A DNA stretch of 64,000 bases from Parvularcula sp038749595 (GTDB taxonomy: Bacteria; Pseudomonadota; Alphaproteobacteria; Caulobacterales; Parvularculaceae): the NCBI GenBank assembly GCA_038749595.1, contig JBCDHW010000010.1, positions 1-64,000 of the forward strand, read 5' to 3'. The notes under the pieces were generated by a model. It ran no database searches. It worked only from the letters and a program-made list of their open reading frames with translations, and was not told the origin of the DNA. Positions 32,766 through 42,026 of the stretch are shown here, in pieces. Each line of letters starts with the position of its first letter. The first letter of the stretch is position 1. Position numbers and translations under genes: made by a program.

Positions 32766-33398
32766 ATGAGCGTCATTGCCTACGACGATAGCGTGGTCCC
32801 CACGCCAACCCTTGACGACGTGCACGTTTCCAGCCGCCCAAGCCGGGCTGAAGCGGAAGCCGCCGTCAGAACCCTCCTTCGCTGGGCCGGAGATGATCCC
32901 AACCGCGAAGGCCTGCTCGATACGCCGAAGCGCGTCGCGAAAGCCTACGAAGACTGGTTCCGCGGATACAACCAAGACCCTGAAGAAGTCCTCGCTCGCG
33001 TCTTTGAAGAAGTCGAAGGCTACGACGATATCGTTCTTCTGAAAGACATCCGCGTTGAATCGCATTGCGAGCACCATATGGCGCCGATCATCGGCGTTGC
33101 GCACATCGCCTACCTCCCCAACAAGCGGGTGGTCGGCATCTCCAAGCTTGCGCGGCTCGTCGACATCTACGGCAAGCGCTTGCAGGTGCAGGAAAAAATG
33201 ACCGCACAAATTGCTGAGACCCTCCAGAAGGTGCTCGACCCCAAGGGCGTTGCGATCATGGTTGAGGGCGAGCATCACTGCATGTCGACCCGCGGCGTTC
33301 ACAAAACAGGTGTGGACACAATCACCACGCGCTTCACGGGCGCGTTCAAAGAGGATCCCAAGCTTGAGGAACGCTTCCTCCGCCTCATCGGGCGTTAA
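32766..33398 (+). CDS. folE: GTP cyclohydrolase I
   Basis: A 210-aa zinc enzyme that opens GTP to dihydroneopterin triphosphate, the first step of folate and pterin synthesis. Zinc ligands C101, H104 and C172 are seen in SHCEHHMAP and HHCMSTRGV, and the usual VGISKLARLVDIYGKRLQVQE segment is present. In many Alphaproteobacteria folE sits beside the NifU-like gene and hisI. Here the NifU-like gene is about 4 kb away and hisI is not in the window. Confidence 0.97.
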   Translation: MSVIAYDDSVVPTPTLDDVHVSSRPSRAEAEAAVRTLLRWAGDDPNREGLLDTPKRVAKAYEDWFRGYNQDPEEVLARVFEEVEGYDDIVLLKDIRVESHCEHHMAPIIGVAHIAYLPNKRVVGISKLARLVDIYGKRLQVQEKMTAQIAETLQKVLDPKGVAIMVEGEHHCMSTRGVHKTGVDTITTRFTGAFKEDPKLEERFLRLIGR

Positions 33399-33849
33399 GT
33401 TCGAGGTGAGCCCCGCTTCAACAGAGCGGGGCCAACGTCATCGTCGCTGAAAAGCACGATCCCCAGACAATGACGCTGAACTGGGCGACCAACAAAGCCG
33501 AGCGGGGCTGAATATCAGAGCGGCGCCGATAAAACAGCGCCGCTGGGGAAACATCCTAGGCGCCTAAATGCAGTCGCGGGCTGTAGCCTTAGGGCTCTTA
33601 TCCTCTGAGCTCATTGTGATCAGATACACCCCGTTACCTCGGTCGCAGAAGGTCATGGCGCGCTTTACTCCAGTGCGCTTATTGCGGCCTCTACCTTACC
33701 TCAAAAGGCGATGGGGCTCATTTGCAAGTTACCCTCTGCATGCCGGTCTGGTGTACACTCAGCAGTATGCGCTTGCGTCTTATTTTCATCACGCCCTCGT
33801 CTTCGAGGTGGCCAGCGCTAAGTCTTTTGAGGACGCGAAAGGAATGACC
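33399..33849. other. intergenic region with two hairpins, no gene supported
   Basis: This 451-bp gap follows folE. It has an 8-bp stem GCCCCGCT/AGCGGGGC at 33410-33432, without a clear U-run, and another perfect 8-bp stem AGCGGCGC/GCGCCGCT at 33519-33544. The open frame that crosses it (from 33568) has no ribosome-binding site and ordinary noncoding composition until the internal ATG at 33850. Confidence 0.5.
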
Positions 33850-34248
33850 ATGCTGACGCTTCTCGCTGCACTCACTCTTGCGCCCTCTGCATTAGAGCTC
33901 GCAGAGGGAACATGGGAACTCGACCCGAACGAAAGTCCGGATCGCAAAGAGTTCACCTGCGCGGCTGACCCGTTGCAAATCGAAATTAGCGCTGACGGGA
34001 AGCGTTATCGGAGCGCCTTTCTTGAGACTGAGCACAATGCCGATATCTTGTCGGTCGCGCCGTCATTCCTGATCATCCAATACGACGATGAGCAGCGTAA
34101 GGACGATTACGGCCAACCGGTGCGCTGGGTGATGGGCTTTCCGGATGCGGACCACTTTTATTGGAAGCGCTTTGACCGTGTGCACTCCGGACAACCGGGC
34201 CGGACCTATCAACGGCGCCGGTGCCCCAAGGACGGTGCTTCTGCGTAG
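33850..34248 (+). CDS. hypothetical protein, probably exported
   Basis: A 132-aa product. The ATG at 33850 has an AAAGGA site at 6 nt and gives a short hydrophobic leader (MLTLLAALTLAPSALELAEG). The mature part begins GTWELDPNESPDRKEF, a lipocalin-like or secreted-protein opening in which the GTW motif starts the first strand, and has two cysteines (FTCAADP, RRRCPKD) that could pair. An earlier ATG at 33844 lies too close to the ribosome-binding site. No family assigned. Confidence 0.6.
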   Translation: MLTLLAALTLAPSALELAEGTWELDPNESPDRKEFTCAADPLQIEISADGKRYRSAFLETEHNADILSVAPSFLIIQYDDEQRKDDYGQPVRWVMGFPDADHFYWKRFDRVHSGQPGRTYQRRRCPKDGASA

Positions 34249-34273
34249 AAATTTTGGCGATCGCGTCGCATGC

Positions 34274-35653
34274 TCACCGAGGCGCAGCTGATGAGCGTCT
34301 GGACGGGAACGTCAGAACGGTTTCTGGGTCCACAGGCTGTCCATCAACCCGTACCTCCAGGTGGAGATGCGGCCCGGTGGACCGGCCACTGTTTCCGACT
34401 TCGGCGATTTTCTGCCCTGCGGAGACACGATCACCAATGCCCACGTGAAAACGTTCGAGCTGCGCGTAACGTGTCACCGTTCCGTCCGCATGCGTTATAT
34501 CAAGCAGTCGGCCATAGCCTTTGTGGTTGATCTCAACACGCGTCACGATCCCAGGCCCTGGCGCTTGGATGGGCGTTCCAATCGGCGCGGCGATATCGAT
34601 GCCGTGATGATGGAGGTGCTCGTCAGAGAACGGATGTTTGCGAAGCCCAAAACGGCTCGTGACCCGCCCTTCGGTCATTGGCATCACTGTGAAAGACCCC
34701 TCGCCCGAGCTTTGCGCGCTCGCCCATTGGATCCCGGCAAATGGCGTCAAAACGGCCACTGCGGCAAGAAAGATGTGGCGTTTCGAGGTACGGTTTTTCG
34801 CGGGATTGAACAGAGTTGTGAGGCGCATGGCGAGAACTCCTTTTGGCGTGGCTGAGAAAAGCGAGGGCACGGGGTGGGCGCTCTCCCGCGCGTCCCCGTT
34901 CCCGATACGGACGATGAGTGCGCCATAGGCCCGGCGGCTGGCCGCGTCTGGTCCGAGCGCCGCACGGTCGCACGCCAGTTCGGCGGCGAGACGACACCGC
35001 GTCGTTTGCCTGCGCATAACGGGGCATCCCCAAAACACAGAATCCAAGACCGCAAGCCAAGGAAAAAACAGATGGTCGCCCCGCGCGATGTGGTGACGCT
35101 CATGGCGGATGATCATAGCGATTTCGTCGGTACGTAGATCATTATATAATGATCGCGGTAGGAGAACTCGGCCTGGAAACACAGCTAGCGGCGAAGGGAT
35201 ATCATCCGTCAAATGAACATCTCCATCGCCAGAAATCACCTCTGCGCGCGCTGCGACCCGGTGGAGCCGGTAAAGTGCGTGCACAACGCGGATCATCTGC
35301 GCCAACGCGATTGCTGCGTATACGGCAAAGAGAGACAGGACAACACGACGCCAGGGGATGACCCAGGACCTTTCGTCGCCCGAAAGAGCTCGTCCATCAC
35401 CGCTCTCAAAGCTCTCCAAAATAGGCAGTTGACCAAGCGGAGCGAAGACGCCGGGGGCCGTTGGTTGGACGGCGAGCAAGACGAAGCCCAACGCATACGG
35501 AAAGAGCATGATCACCAAAACGGCTTTCTCTGGACCATCGAAAAAAACCGGTCGGCCGCGTTCGGATAAACTCCGGACAGCCGTCAAGATCCAGGTGAAC
35601 AGCATAGGGATGATCAGCCAAACGATGATCCCTTGCGGCGAGAACGCGTTCAC
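34274..35653 (-). CDS. M56 (BlaR1-like) and M23 (LytM-like) fusion metallopeptidase
   Basis: A 459-aa membrane protein joining two peptidase types. Residues 1-310 form an M56/BlaR1 domain: membrane helices near 8-28, 44-63, 103-121 and 294-310, zinc motif H184-E185-x-x-H188 in RHERHHIARGDH, and a downstream E225 in AAELACDR. Residues 325-445 form an M23 endopeptidase domain with H349-x-G-x-D353 and H429-x-H431 in GPHLHLE, all catalytic ligands kept. The penicillin-sensing domain of classical BlaR1 is replaced by the M23 domain. It overlaps the BlaI-type gene by 4 nt. A role in cell-wall sensing or remodelling is inference. Confidence 0.9.
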   Translation of the reverse strand: MNAFSPQGIIVWLIIPMLFTWILTAVRSLSERGRPVFFDGPEKAVLVIMLFPYALGFVLLAVQPTAPGVFAPLGQLPILESFESGDGRALSGDERSWVIPWRRVVLSLFAVYAAIALAQMIRVVHALYRLHRVAARAEVISGDGDVHLTDDIPSPLAVFPGRVLLPRSLYNDLRTDEIAMIIRHERHHIARGDHLFFPWLAVLDSVFWGCPVMRRQTTRCRLAAELACDRAALGPDAASRRAYGALIVRIGNGDARESAHPVPSLFSATPKGVLAMRLTTLFNPAKNRTSKRHIFLAAVAVLTPFAGIQWASAQSSGEGSFTVMPMTEGRVTSRFGLRKHPFSDEHLHHHGIDIAAPIGTPIQAPGPGIVTRVEINHKGYGRLLDITHADGTVTRYAQLERFHVGIGDRVSAGQKIAEVGNSGRSTGPHLHLEVRVDGQPVDPETVLTFPSRRSSAAPR

Positions 35654-36030
35654 GCGTCGTCCTCCGCCGATAATTTCTCAAGCAGCGCCTCAAGCTCCGC
35701 AATTTCGTCCGGCTGGATCACTTTGCTCCCGGTAAACGCCGCCGCGGGAAGAGGACCATCCGTATCAAGAACACGGCGCGCGAAACGTTTGATGAGCCGC
35801 GCCATAACGTCGATTTTTGGGCGGGCCGGCACGAAGGTTTTGATACCGTGGACCGGCTCAATGCGGACCAAGCCTTTCGCCGCCATGCGATCGAGGGTTT
35901 TCCGGGTCGCAGAAAAGGACCATCCGGTCGCTTTTTCTGTCGCGTTGTGCACTTCGCGGGCGCTCAAACGCTGGTGCGCCCACAGCGCCTTCAGGAGCTG
36001 CAACTCGGTTTCCGAGGGGTCGGCGGCCAT
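35650..36030 (-). CDS. BlaI/MecI/CopY family transcriptional repressor
   Basis: A 126-aa regulator. The N-terminal winged helix has the family pattern PSETELQLLKALWAHQRLSAREV...TGWSFSATRKTLDRMAAKGLVRI. A dimerisation helix occupies the C-terminal third. In characterised systems the partner M56 protease triggers cleavage of the repressor; the gene order repressor then M56 protease is kept here. The ATG at 36030 has a GGAG site, and a perfect 14-bp palindrome of BlaI-operator style lies 22 nt upstream, so autoregulation is likely. Confidence 0.9.
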   Translation of the reverse strand: MAADPSETELQLLKALWAHQRLSAREVHNATEKATGWSFSATRKTLDRMAAKGLVRIEPVHGIKTFVPARPKIDVMARLIKRFARRVLDTDGPLPAAAFTGSKVIQPDEIAELEALLEKLSAEDDA

Positions 36031-36051
36031 GAGGTACTCCGTAGCGTTCGC

Positions 36052-36065
36052 GCGACATATGTCGC
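36052..36065. promoter_or_regulatory. BlaI-type operator palindrome
   Basis: GCGACATATGTCGC is a perfect 14-bp palindrome 22-35 nt before the repressor start. The ACA-TAT-GT core resembles the TACA-N2-TGTA-type operators bound by BlaI/MecI/CopY proteins. Confidence 0.65.
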
Positions 36066-36126
36066 ATGTCTGCTACGGGGTGTCAAAGGGTATTCGGCGC
36101 GCCCGGTGCCGACCGGCGGAAGCGGT

Positions 36127-37851
36127 TTAATCGTCCCCTTGCTGAAGATGCGGCGGATGCTCCGCTGCGATCGTGCGGATCATTTTCTTGTCGATCTTGC
36201 CCGTCGTCCCTCGCGGCAACATCGTCGGCGACCGCCAGATCCGGGTCGGCACCTTAAAGTGCGCAAGCCGCGTCGCTGCGTGTTCGCGAAGCGTTTGAAG
36301 TTCGAGGGCGTCTGATCCGTACACCACCGCTCCGACAACTTCACCCAAGGTTTCATGGGGGACGCCGAAGACAGCCACTTCGTCGACACCTTGAACTTCA
36401 TGGAGAACGTTCTCGACCTCCGGGCAGGAAATGTTCTCACCGCCGCGGATGATCATGTCTTTCAGGCGGTCTTGGATGAATAGGTAGCCCTCCTCGTTGA
36501 CATAGCCGAGGTCGCCCGTCCGAAGCCATCCGCCATCAAAGAAAACGGCCTTCGTTGCTTCCTCGTTTGCCAGATAGCCGCGCATATTGGCAGGGCTTTT
36601 GATGCAGATCTCACCGACCTCACCGTCGGGAAGGCGCTGTCCATCCTCTGTAAACGTTGCAATTTCGGTAACCGGCGGGATAGCGCGCCCTGTGGAGCTG
36701 ATGTTCGCTGCGTAGTCGCCAAGGGCAATATGGGTGCCCAGCGCGTTCGTCTCCGTCATCCCGTAACCCGATGAGGCGCTGATGTCAGGATACAAATCAT
36801 ATTGCAGTTGCACTTGCGCCTCAGGCCGCTTTGAACCGCCGGTTCCGATGTCACGCATCGTCGCCAGATCACCCGGTTCCGCTGCTTTAACAAGGTCATA
36901 CGCCATTGTCGGCACACCAACGAAGTTGGTCAGTTTCTCTTCGCGCGCAATTTTTGCTGCCGCTTTGGGATCCCACCGGTCAATCATCACCAGCTTGCGT
37001 CCCGACAGATAACTCAACAGGAACAGCGAGTGGAGTCCTGTGACGTGGAAGAGCGGCACACAGAGCATTGTGCCCGGTTTGTCTGGCGTCAGCTGCACCT
37101 CAGGGCGCAGATGCTCGAGGACAGTCAGCAAGAACGACCAGCTCAAGATCGCGCTGACAACACCCCGGTGGGTCAGCATCGCACCCTTCGGACGCCCAGT
37201 CGAACCCGACGTGAACAAAAGACAATAATCGCTGTCCGGATCAATCGGATCGGTCGGCATCTGCATCGAAATGCTATCGTCAGCCAGGATCTGATGCATG
37301 TGCTCATCCTGGTGCGGAACGTCTTCACGGCCTGCGATGAAGGTTAGGCCAAATTTCTCTTTGCACGGCGCAAGCATCTCTGCGCGCTTCGCATCGCAGA
37401 CGACCAATTTCACTTCGGACGCCTCAACGCCGTAGTGCAATTCATCGGCTTGCCACCACGCATTGAGCGGGACCACGGCCGCGCCCGAAGCAATTATGCC
37501 GAGATAGGCGAACGCCCATTCGGGGTAGTTTCGCATCGCGATCGCGACGCGGTCGCCCTGGCCAATGCCTCGCGCTTTTAACCAATTGGCGAACCGCATG
37601 CTGCGCGCCCAGACCTCACCGGTCGTCAGGCGCATGTCGCCGTAAACGATAAACGGCTTGTCCTGATGCTCTTGGGTTTTCAGCGCCAAAACCTCACGCA
37701 GCGAAACATTCGAGAGCGCAAAGACCCGCGGATAGTCGACGCCGCGGACGGTCATTGGCATGACCTCAAACGGCGCCCCTGCGGCGAGAACGGCCTCCAC
37801 GCCTGCATTCAATTCGTCGCGGGAGATGGGTCGGACGTCGGCGATACTCAT
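36127..37851 (-). CDS. acyl-CoA ligase (class I adenylate-forming enzyme)
   Basis: A 574-aa enzyme of the fatty-acid/aryl-CoA ligase family, activating a carboxylic acid as the AMP ester before CoA transfer. The P-loop LLFTSGSTGRPKG is near residue 215; YGMTET, WLRTGDLGY, DRLKDMIIRGGENI and the C-terminal lysine in GTTGKIDKK are all present. The substrate cannot be told; the length and N-terminal extension suit medium- or long-chain fatty acids. It stands alone on this strand after a 62-nt gap from the BlaI operator. Confidence 0.9.
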   Translation of the reverse strand: MSIADVRPISRDELNAGVEAVLAAGAPFEVMPMTVRGVDYPRVFALSNVSLREVLALKTQEHQDKPFIVYGDMRLTTGEVWARSMRFANWLKARGIGQGDRVAIAMRNYPEWAFAYLGIIASGAAVVPLNAWWQADELHYGVEASEVKLVVCDAKRAEMLAPCKEKFGLTFIAGREDVPHQDEHMHQILADDSISMQMPTDPIDPDSDYCLLFTSGSTGRPKGAMLTHRGVVSAILSWSFLLTVLEHLRPEVQLTPDKPGTMLCVPLFHVTGLHSLFLLSYLSGRKLVMIDRWDPKAAAKIAREEKLTNFVGVPTMAYDLVKAAEPGDLATMRDIGTGGSKRPEAQVQLQYDLYPDISASSGYGMTETNALGTHIALGDYAANISSTGRAIPPVTEIATFTEDGQRLPDGEVGEICIKSPANMRGYLANEEATKAVFFDGGWLRTGDLGYVNEEGYLFIQDRLKDMIIRGGENISCPEVENVLHEVQGVDEVAVFGVPHETLGEVVGAVVYGSDALELQTLREHAATRLAHFKVPTRIWRSPTMLPRGTTGKIDKKMIRTIAAEHPPHLQQGDD

Positions 37852-38038
37852 ACGGGGTCTCCTCCGGAACTTTTTCTTTGTCCGGTGGTTAGCCTCACCT
37901 GATGTGAATGGGAATAACGCAAGCGTTTCGGGCGCTCACGAATTGTTCCCGATGAGAAAAATGACGCGACTTTGTTGAAAATCGATAATTGGCGCCCCAT
38001 ACTAATGTTGAGGCGTAGCTTTGGGTTTGGAGGGAACT

Positions 38039-38518
38039 ATGAAAATCGCAATCGCATCAGTTTTGGCCTTGTCGTCAGCGGCGTTGGCATCGTCCGAGGC
38101 TGGCTGGCAACGGCTCGAAACGCTGTCTAACCCGGCGATCCAGTACATTGCCCCTGACGGTGGCCCCGGAACACTGCTCACTTGTGCAAATGGCAATTAC
38201 GGGTTGATGATCACCCTCGACGGGATGGATGCAACGGAAGCCCTGCTCGACTCTTCTCGCCGCCGCAGGAGTCTCAACGGCGAACTGTTCGTGGATGGGG
38301 AGGCAACCTACAAAGGGGGTTTCCGATACAAACTCGCGACAAAGGCCGCGGAAGCGTATGAGCGAAAGCCTGCAGCGCAAATCTTCAACGCGGTGGTACG
38401 CGGCCAGAAAGTTGAGTTCAAACTCTCTGGTAAATCGATCAAAGATCTTGAACTCCCGGGCGTGAACGAGGCGTTTCGCGAGTTCGCAAAAGAGTGCAAG
38501 GCGCAAGCCTCAGGCTGA
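38039..38518 (+). CDS. hypothetical exported protein
   Basis: A 159-aa protein with a signal peptide (MKIAIASVLALSSAALASSEA); the ATG at 38039 follows GGAGGG. The mature part contains TLLTCANGNYGLMITLDG and ends AFREFAKECKAQASG, with two cysteines that may pair. The pattern of a short secreted protein with a leading cysteine-containing strand and a C-terminal FxxxC helix is common among alphaproteobacterial unknowns. No function assigned. Confidence 0.75.
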   Translation: MKIAIASVLALSSAALASSEAGWQRLETLSNPAIQYIAPDGGPGTLLTCANGNYGLMITLDGMDATEALLDSSRRRRSLNGELFVDGEATYKGGFRYKLATKAAEAYERKPAAQIFNAVVRGQKVEFKLSGKSIKDLELPGVNEAFREFAKECKAQASG

Positions 38519-38613
38519 GTTTTGAACATATCCACGGGGCGGCGTTTGCATTCTGCACGTCCCGGCCTTAGTGGCCAGCGGTTCTTATTCTGTCCCCCAG
38601 GAGACCGCTGGCC

Positions 38614-39408
38614 GTGCCTCACCTTTCCCCTTTGCTCAATGTGATGATCGGTGCTGCGCGCGACGCCGCAAAGGTGCTGCGCCGGGACTTCTACGAGGTC
38701 GAAGCGCTGCAGGTCCGGAAAAAAGGTGCCGCTGATTTCGTCACCAAAGCCGATGTGGCGGCAGAAGAAGCAATCGTCGCGGCACTGCAAAAAGCGCGGC
38801 CAAAGTTCGGAATGGTGCTAGAAGAGCAAGGCGAAATTGAAGGCAGCGATAACTCGAACCGTTGGATCGTCGATCCCCTCGATGGCACCACCAACTTCCT
38901 TCACAGCATGCCTCAGTTTTGCATTTCAATCGGTCTTGAGCGCGACCGGGAGCCGTTCGCCGGGGTGATTTACGCGCCGATCCTCGATGAGCTCTACTAT
39001 GCAGAAAAAGGTTTTGGCGCGTTTTTGAACGACCGCCGCTTGCGCGTCACCGGCCGCGAAGACCTGAGCGAAGCGCTTGTTGGTTGCGGGCTGCCCTTTA
39101 AGGGTCGGCCGGGCCGAGAACAGGCACTCATTGAAACCGAACGTATGCTGAGCGATACCGCGGGGGTTCGCCGGTTCGGCAGCGCCGCCTACGACCTCTG
39201 CATGACGGCGGCGGGACGGCTCGATGGCTATTGGGAACGCGGGCTGAACCCTTGGGACGTCTGCGCAGGGATTGTTCTTTGCCGAGAAGCGGGCGGCCAA
39301 GTTTCAACGATCGAAGACGATCGCGGACGGCCGCACCTCGACAAGAGCATCTTGGCGTCGAACCACGTGCTGCACGAGAAACTCCGCAACACCCTGCTCG
39401 GATCCTAA
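38614..39408 (+). CDS. inositol monophosphatase family protein (SuhB-like)
   Basis: A 264-aa Mg2+-dependent phosphatase. The metal site is complete: E in LEEQGEIEG, the signature WIVDPLDGTTNF and the late D in GLNPWDVCAG. Likely substrates are inositol-1-phosphate or a related sugar phosphate. The start is a GTG with AGGAG upstream. The stop codon overlaps that of converging mutS by 4 nt. Confidence 0.93.
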   Translation: MPHLSPLLNVMIGAARDAAKVLRRDFYEVEALQVRKKGAADFVTKADVAAEEAIVAALQKARPKFGMVLEEQGEIEGSDNSNRWIVDPLDGTTNFLHSMPQFCISIGLERDREPFAGVIYAPILDELYYAEKGFGAFLNDRRLRVTGREDLSEALVGCGLPFKGRPGREQALIETERMLSDTAGVRRFGSAAYDLCMTAAGRLDGYWERGLNPWDVCAGIVLCREAGGQVSTIEDDRGRPHLDKSILASNHVLHEKLRNTLLGS

Positions 39409-42026
39409 AGCCGCGCTTTAAGATCTGCGAGCGCGTCGAGCGCTTGGCGAGGCGTGAGGTCGTCGATGTCCAAAGCCTCTAATGCTGCGCGAACATCGTC
39501 TCTAGGCTGATCTTCCTTCGCCGGCGCCGCCGCGAAGAGAGGCAGGTCGGCCACAAGACCACCGACCGGCGCTTGCGCTTCGAGGAGGGAAAGGAGCTGC
39601 TGCGCCCGCTCAACCACGGGGGCTGGAAGGCCCGCGAGACGCGCCACCGCCACCCCGTAACTCCGATCGGCAGCACCCGGAGCAACTTCGTGGAGGAAAA
39701 CCACACGCCCGCGCCATTCCCGCACCCGCATCGCCACGGATGAAAGCCGCGGCAGCTCTTCAGCAAGGCGCGTGAGCTCGTGATAGTGCGTCGCGAACAG
39801 ACCTCGGCACTTACTGTCGGTATGCAGATGTTCAAGCGTCGCCCAAGCGATAGACAGCCCGTCATAGGTCGCTGTCCCCCGCCCCACCTCGTCGAGGATG
39901 ACCAGGCTACGTTCCGTTGCCTGGTTGAGAATCGCAGCGGTCTCCACCATCTCAACCATGAATGTCGAGCGTCCGCGCGCGAGGTCATCGGAGGCGCCGA
40001 CGCGGCTGAACAAGCGGTCGACAACACCAATTTCTGCTTCTTTTGCAGGGACATACGATCCGATCTGCGCAAGAACCGTGATCAGAGCATTCTGACGAAG
40101 GTAGGTCGATTTACCCGCCATGTTCGGGCCGGTGACCAACTGGATGATCGTGTCGCGATCATCTGATAGCTGACAATCGTTTGGCACAAACGGTTGGCCG
40201 TCCGACTTTAGCGCGGCTTCGACAACCGGGTGCCGCCCACCCTCAATGGCAAAAGCGCGGCTCTCGGTGACCACGGGGCGGACATAATCATCCGTGTCCG
40301 CAAGATCCGCGAAACCCGCGAGGACATCGCGCAGAGCGAGCGTATCGGCAATAGTGAGGAGCAAGTCGCGACGGTCCAAGACCTCCTTGTTCAGCTGACG
40401 GAAAATTTCGTTCTCGCGGGCCTCGGCGCGGTGCTCGGCCTCGAGCACTTCACGATTGAGGCTCTCAAGATCTTCTGTCACGAAACGGACCGCGTTCGTC
40501 AGAGAACGGCGCTGGATAAAACCAGGTTGCGCGGCCAAAGCATCAGCGTGGTTTTGGCCGATTTCGACGCAATAGCCGAGGGCCTTGTCGAGCTTGATCC
40601 GCAGTGTTTTGAGCCCCGTCTCTTCACGATAGCGGGCCTCGCGCGCGGCAATCTCTTGCTTCGCTCCCGAGCGTAACGTCCGTGCCCGGTCGAGTTCGGC
40701 GTCGTACCCTTCAGCAACGAAACCGCCCTCGCCCCGCCGCGATGGCAACTCAAGCACAAGCGCGCTGGACAGATTTTGCTGAAGTTTATCAATGCTTTGC
40801 TTGGTACCGTCTTCTAATTGAGACCGGAGGATGTCAGGCAACGGGGCGGCTTTATCGAGCAACGCGTCCACCGCGCGCGCTGCTTGAAGCGATGTGCGTA
40901 CCGCGCCAAGATCGGCCGGGGAGCCGCGATCGAGGGCAATCCGGCTGATCGCGCGAGCGAGATCGGGTGATGCCTTCAGTGCACGCCTTACATCGTCACG
41001 CAGCTGATGATCGGAGAGCAAGAATGCAGTCCCACTTTGCCGCGCACTGATGGCATCAACATCGCGCAGCGGCGCAGCGAGGAATTGGTGCAGCAAACGA
41101 CCACCGCCCGCCGTTACGGTCCGGTCGATCGTCGCCAGGAGCGAGCCGCGCCGGCTGCCGCTTTGGGTTTCCGTCAATTCGAGGGAGCGGCGCGTCGCCT
41201 CATCGATTGCCATCTGCGCGCCAGCCGCTCCGGTGCGCGGCAAACGAAGTCCCGGGCGTCCCTCAATTTGCGTCAGCTCAAGATAAGCGAGCAAACCGCC
41301 GAGTGCCCGCACCGACAGGGGATCATTGAGGCCAAGGCCCTCCGGCTCTGATGTTCCGTAGGCCTCTTCGATCCTCTTCTGGGCAGCGGCGTGGTCGAAG
41401 CACCTTTTTTCCAGGTGCGTGGTGCTCACATTGTCCGGAAACGGATAATCGAGATCCGTTGAAAGGACTTCTTTGATGGTCAGTGGACTGAGGAGCTCGC
41501 TAAGCTGGGTGCGGCTTCCTGTTTCGACCGAGACGTCGCCGGTGGAGAGATCCGTCGCGGCGACGGCCACACGCTCACCGTCTTGGGTGATGGCGGCGAG
41601 ATGGTTCGGCGCGCCTGGCTCAAGCAGCGCCTCCTCAGTCAAGGTTCCGGGCGTGACGATGCGGACGATCGCCCGCGCGACCACAGCCTTGGAGCCGCGC
41701 TTTTTGGCCTCGGCCGGATCCTCCGTCTGCTCACAAAGCGCGACGGTGTAACCCGCGCGAACAAGCTTTGCGAGATACTGGTCACGGGCGTGGACGGGGA
41801 CTCCGCACATCGGGATATCCTCGCCCCCCTGCTGACCGCGCCTCGTCAGCGCGATACCCAAGGCGGGCGCAGCTTTCTCGGCATCGGAAAAAAAGAGCTC
41901 GTAGAAATCGCCCATCCGGTAGAAAAGAAGAGCGTCGCCGGCGTCGGCTTTGATGCGCGTATATTGCGCCATCATCGGCGTCAATTTCGCTGCAATCTGA
42001 GGAGGATGCTGTGGCACCTGGTTCAT
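39405..42026 (-). CDS. mutS: DNA mismatch repair protein MutS
   Basis: An 873-aa mismatch-recognition ATPase. The mismatch-binding phenylalanine and glutamate are in GDFYELFF, and the Walker A (TGPNMAGKSTYLRQ, about residue 631), Walker B (SLVILDEVGRGT) and signature STFMVEM segments are intact. The C-terminal DDLTPRQALDALADLK is the tetramer tail. The ATG at 42026 has a GGAGAGGAG site. It diverges from the YgjP-like gene, whose GTG start lies inside the mutS 5' end by 16 nt, so the promoters must overlap coding sequence. Confidence 0.97.
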   Translation of the reverse strand: MNQVPQHPPQIAAKLTPMMAQYTRIKADAGDALLFYRMGDFYELFFSDAEKAAPALGIALTRRGQQGGEDIPMCGVPVHARDQYLAKLVRAGYTVALCEQTEDPAEAKKRGSKAVVARAIVRIVTPGTLTEEALLEPGAPNHLAAITQDGERVAVAATDLSTGDVSVETGSRTQLSELLSPLTIKEVLSTDLDYPFPDNVSTTHLEKRCFDHAAAQKRIEEAYGTSEPEGLGLNDPLSVRALGGLLAYLELTQIEGRPGLRLPRTGAAGAQMAIDEATRRSLELTETQSGSRRGSLLATIDRTVTAGGGRLLHQFLAAPLRDVDAISARQSGTAFLLSDHQLRDDVRRALKASPDLARAISRIALDRGSPADLGAVRTSLQAARAVDALLDKAAPLPDILRSQLEDGTKQSIDKLQQNLSSALVLELPSRRGEGGFVAEGYDAELDRARTLRSGAKQEIAAREARYREETGLKTLRIKLDKALGYCVEIGQNHADALAAQPGFIQRRSLTNAVRFVTEDLESLNREVLEAEHRAEARENEIFRQLNKEVLDRRDLLLTIADTLALRDVLAGFADLADTDDYVRPVVTESRAFAIEGGRHPVVEAALKSDGQPFVPNDCQLSDDRDTIIQLVTGPNMAGKSTYLRQNALITVLAQIGSYVPAKEAEIGVVDRLFSRVGASDDLARGRSTFMVEMVETAAILNQATERSLVILDEVGRGTATYDGLSIAWATLEHLHTDSKCRGLFATHYHELTRLAEELPRLSSVAMRVREWRGRVVFLHEVAPGAADRSYGVAVARLAGLPAPVVERAQQLLSLLEAQAPVGGLVADLPLFAAAPAKEDQPRDDVRAALEALDIDDLTPRQALDALADLKARL

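Noticed and set aside
33568..33849. N-terminal extension of the small secreted protein at 33850
   Set aside because: No ribosome-binding site at the first ATG, atypical composition, and an internal ATG with a proper site directly before a signal-like leader.
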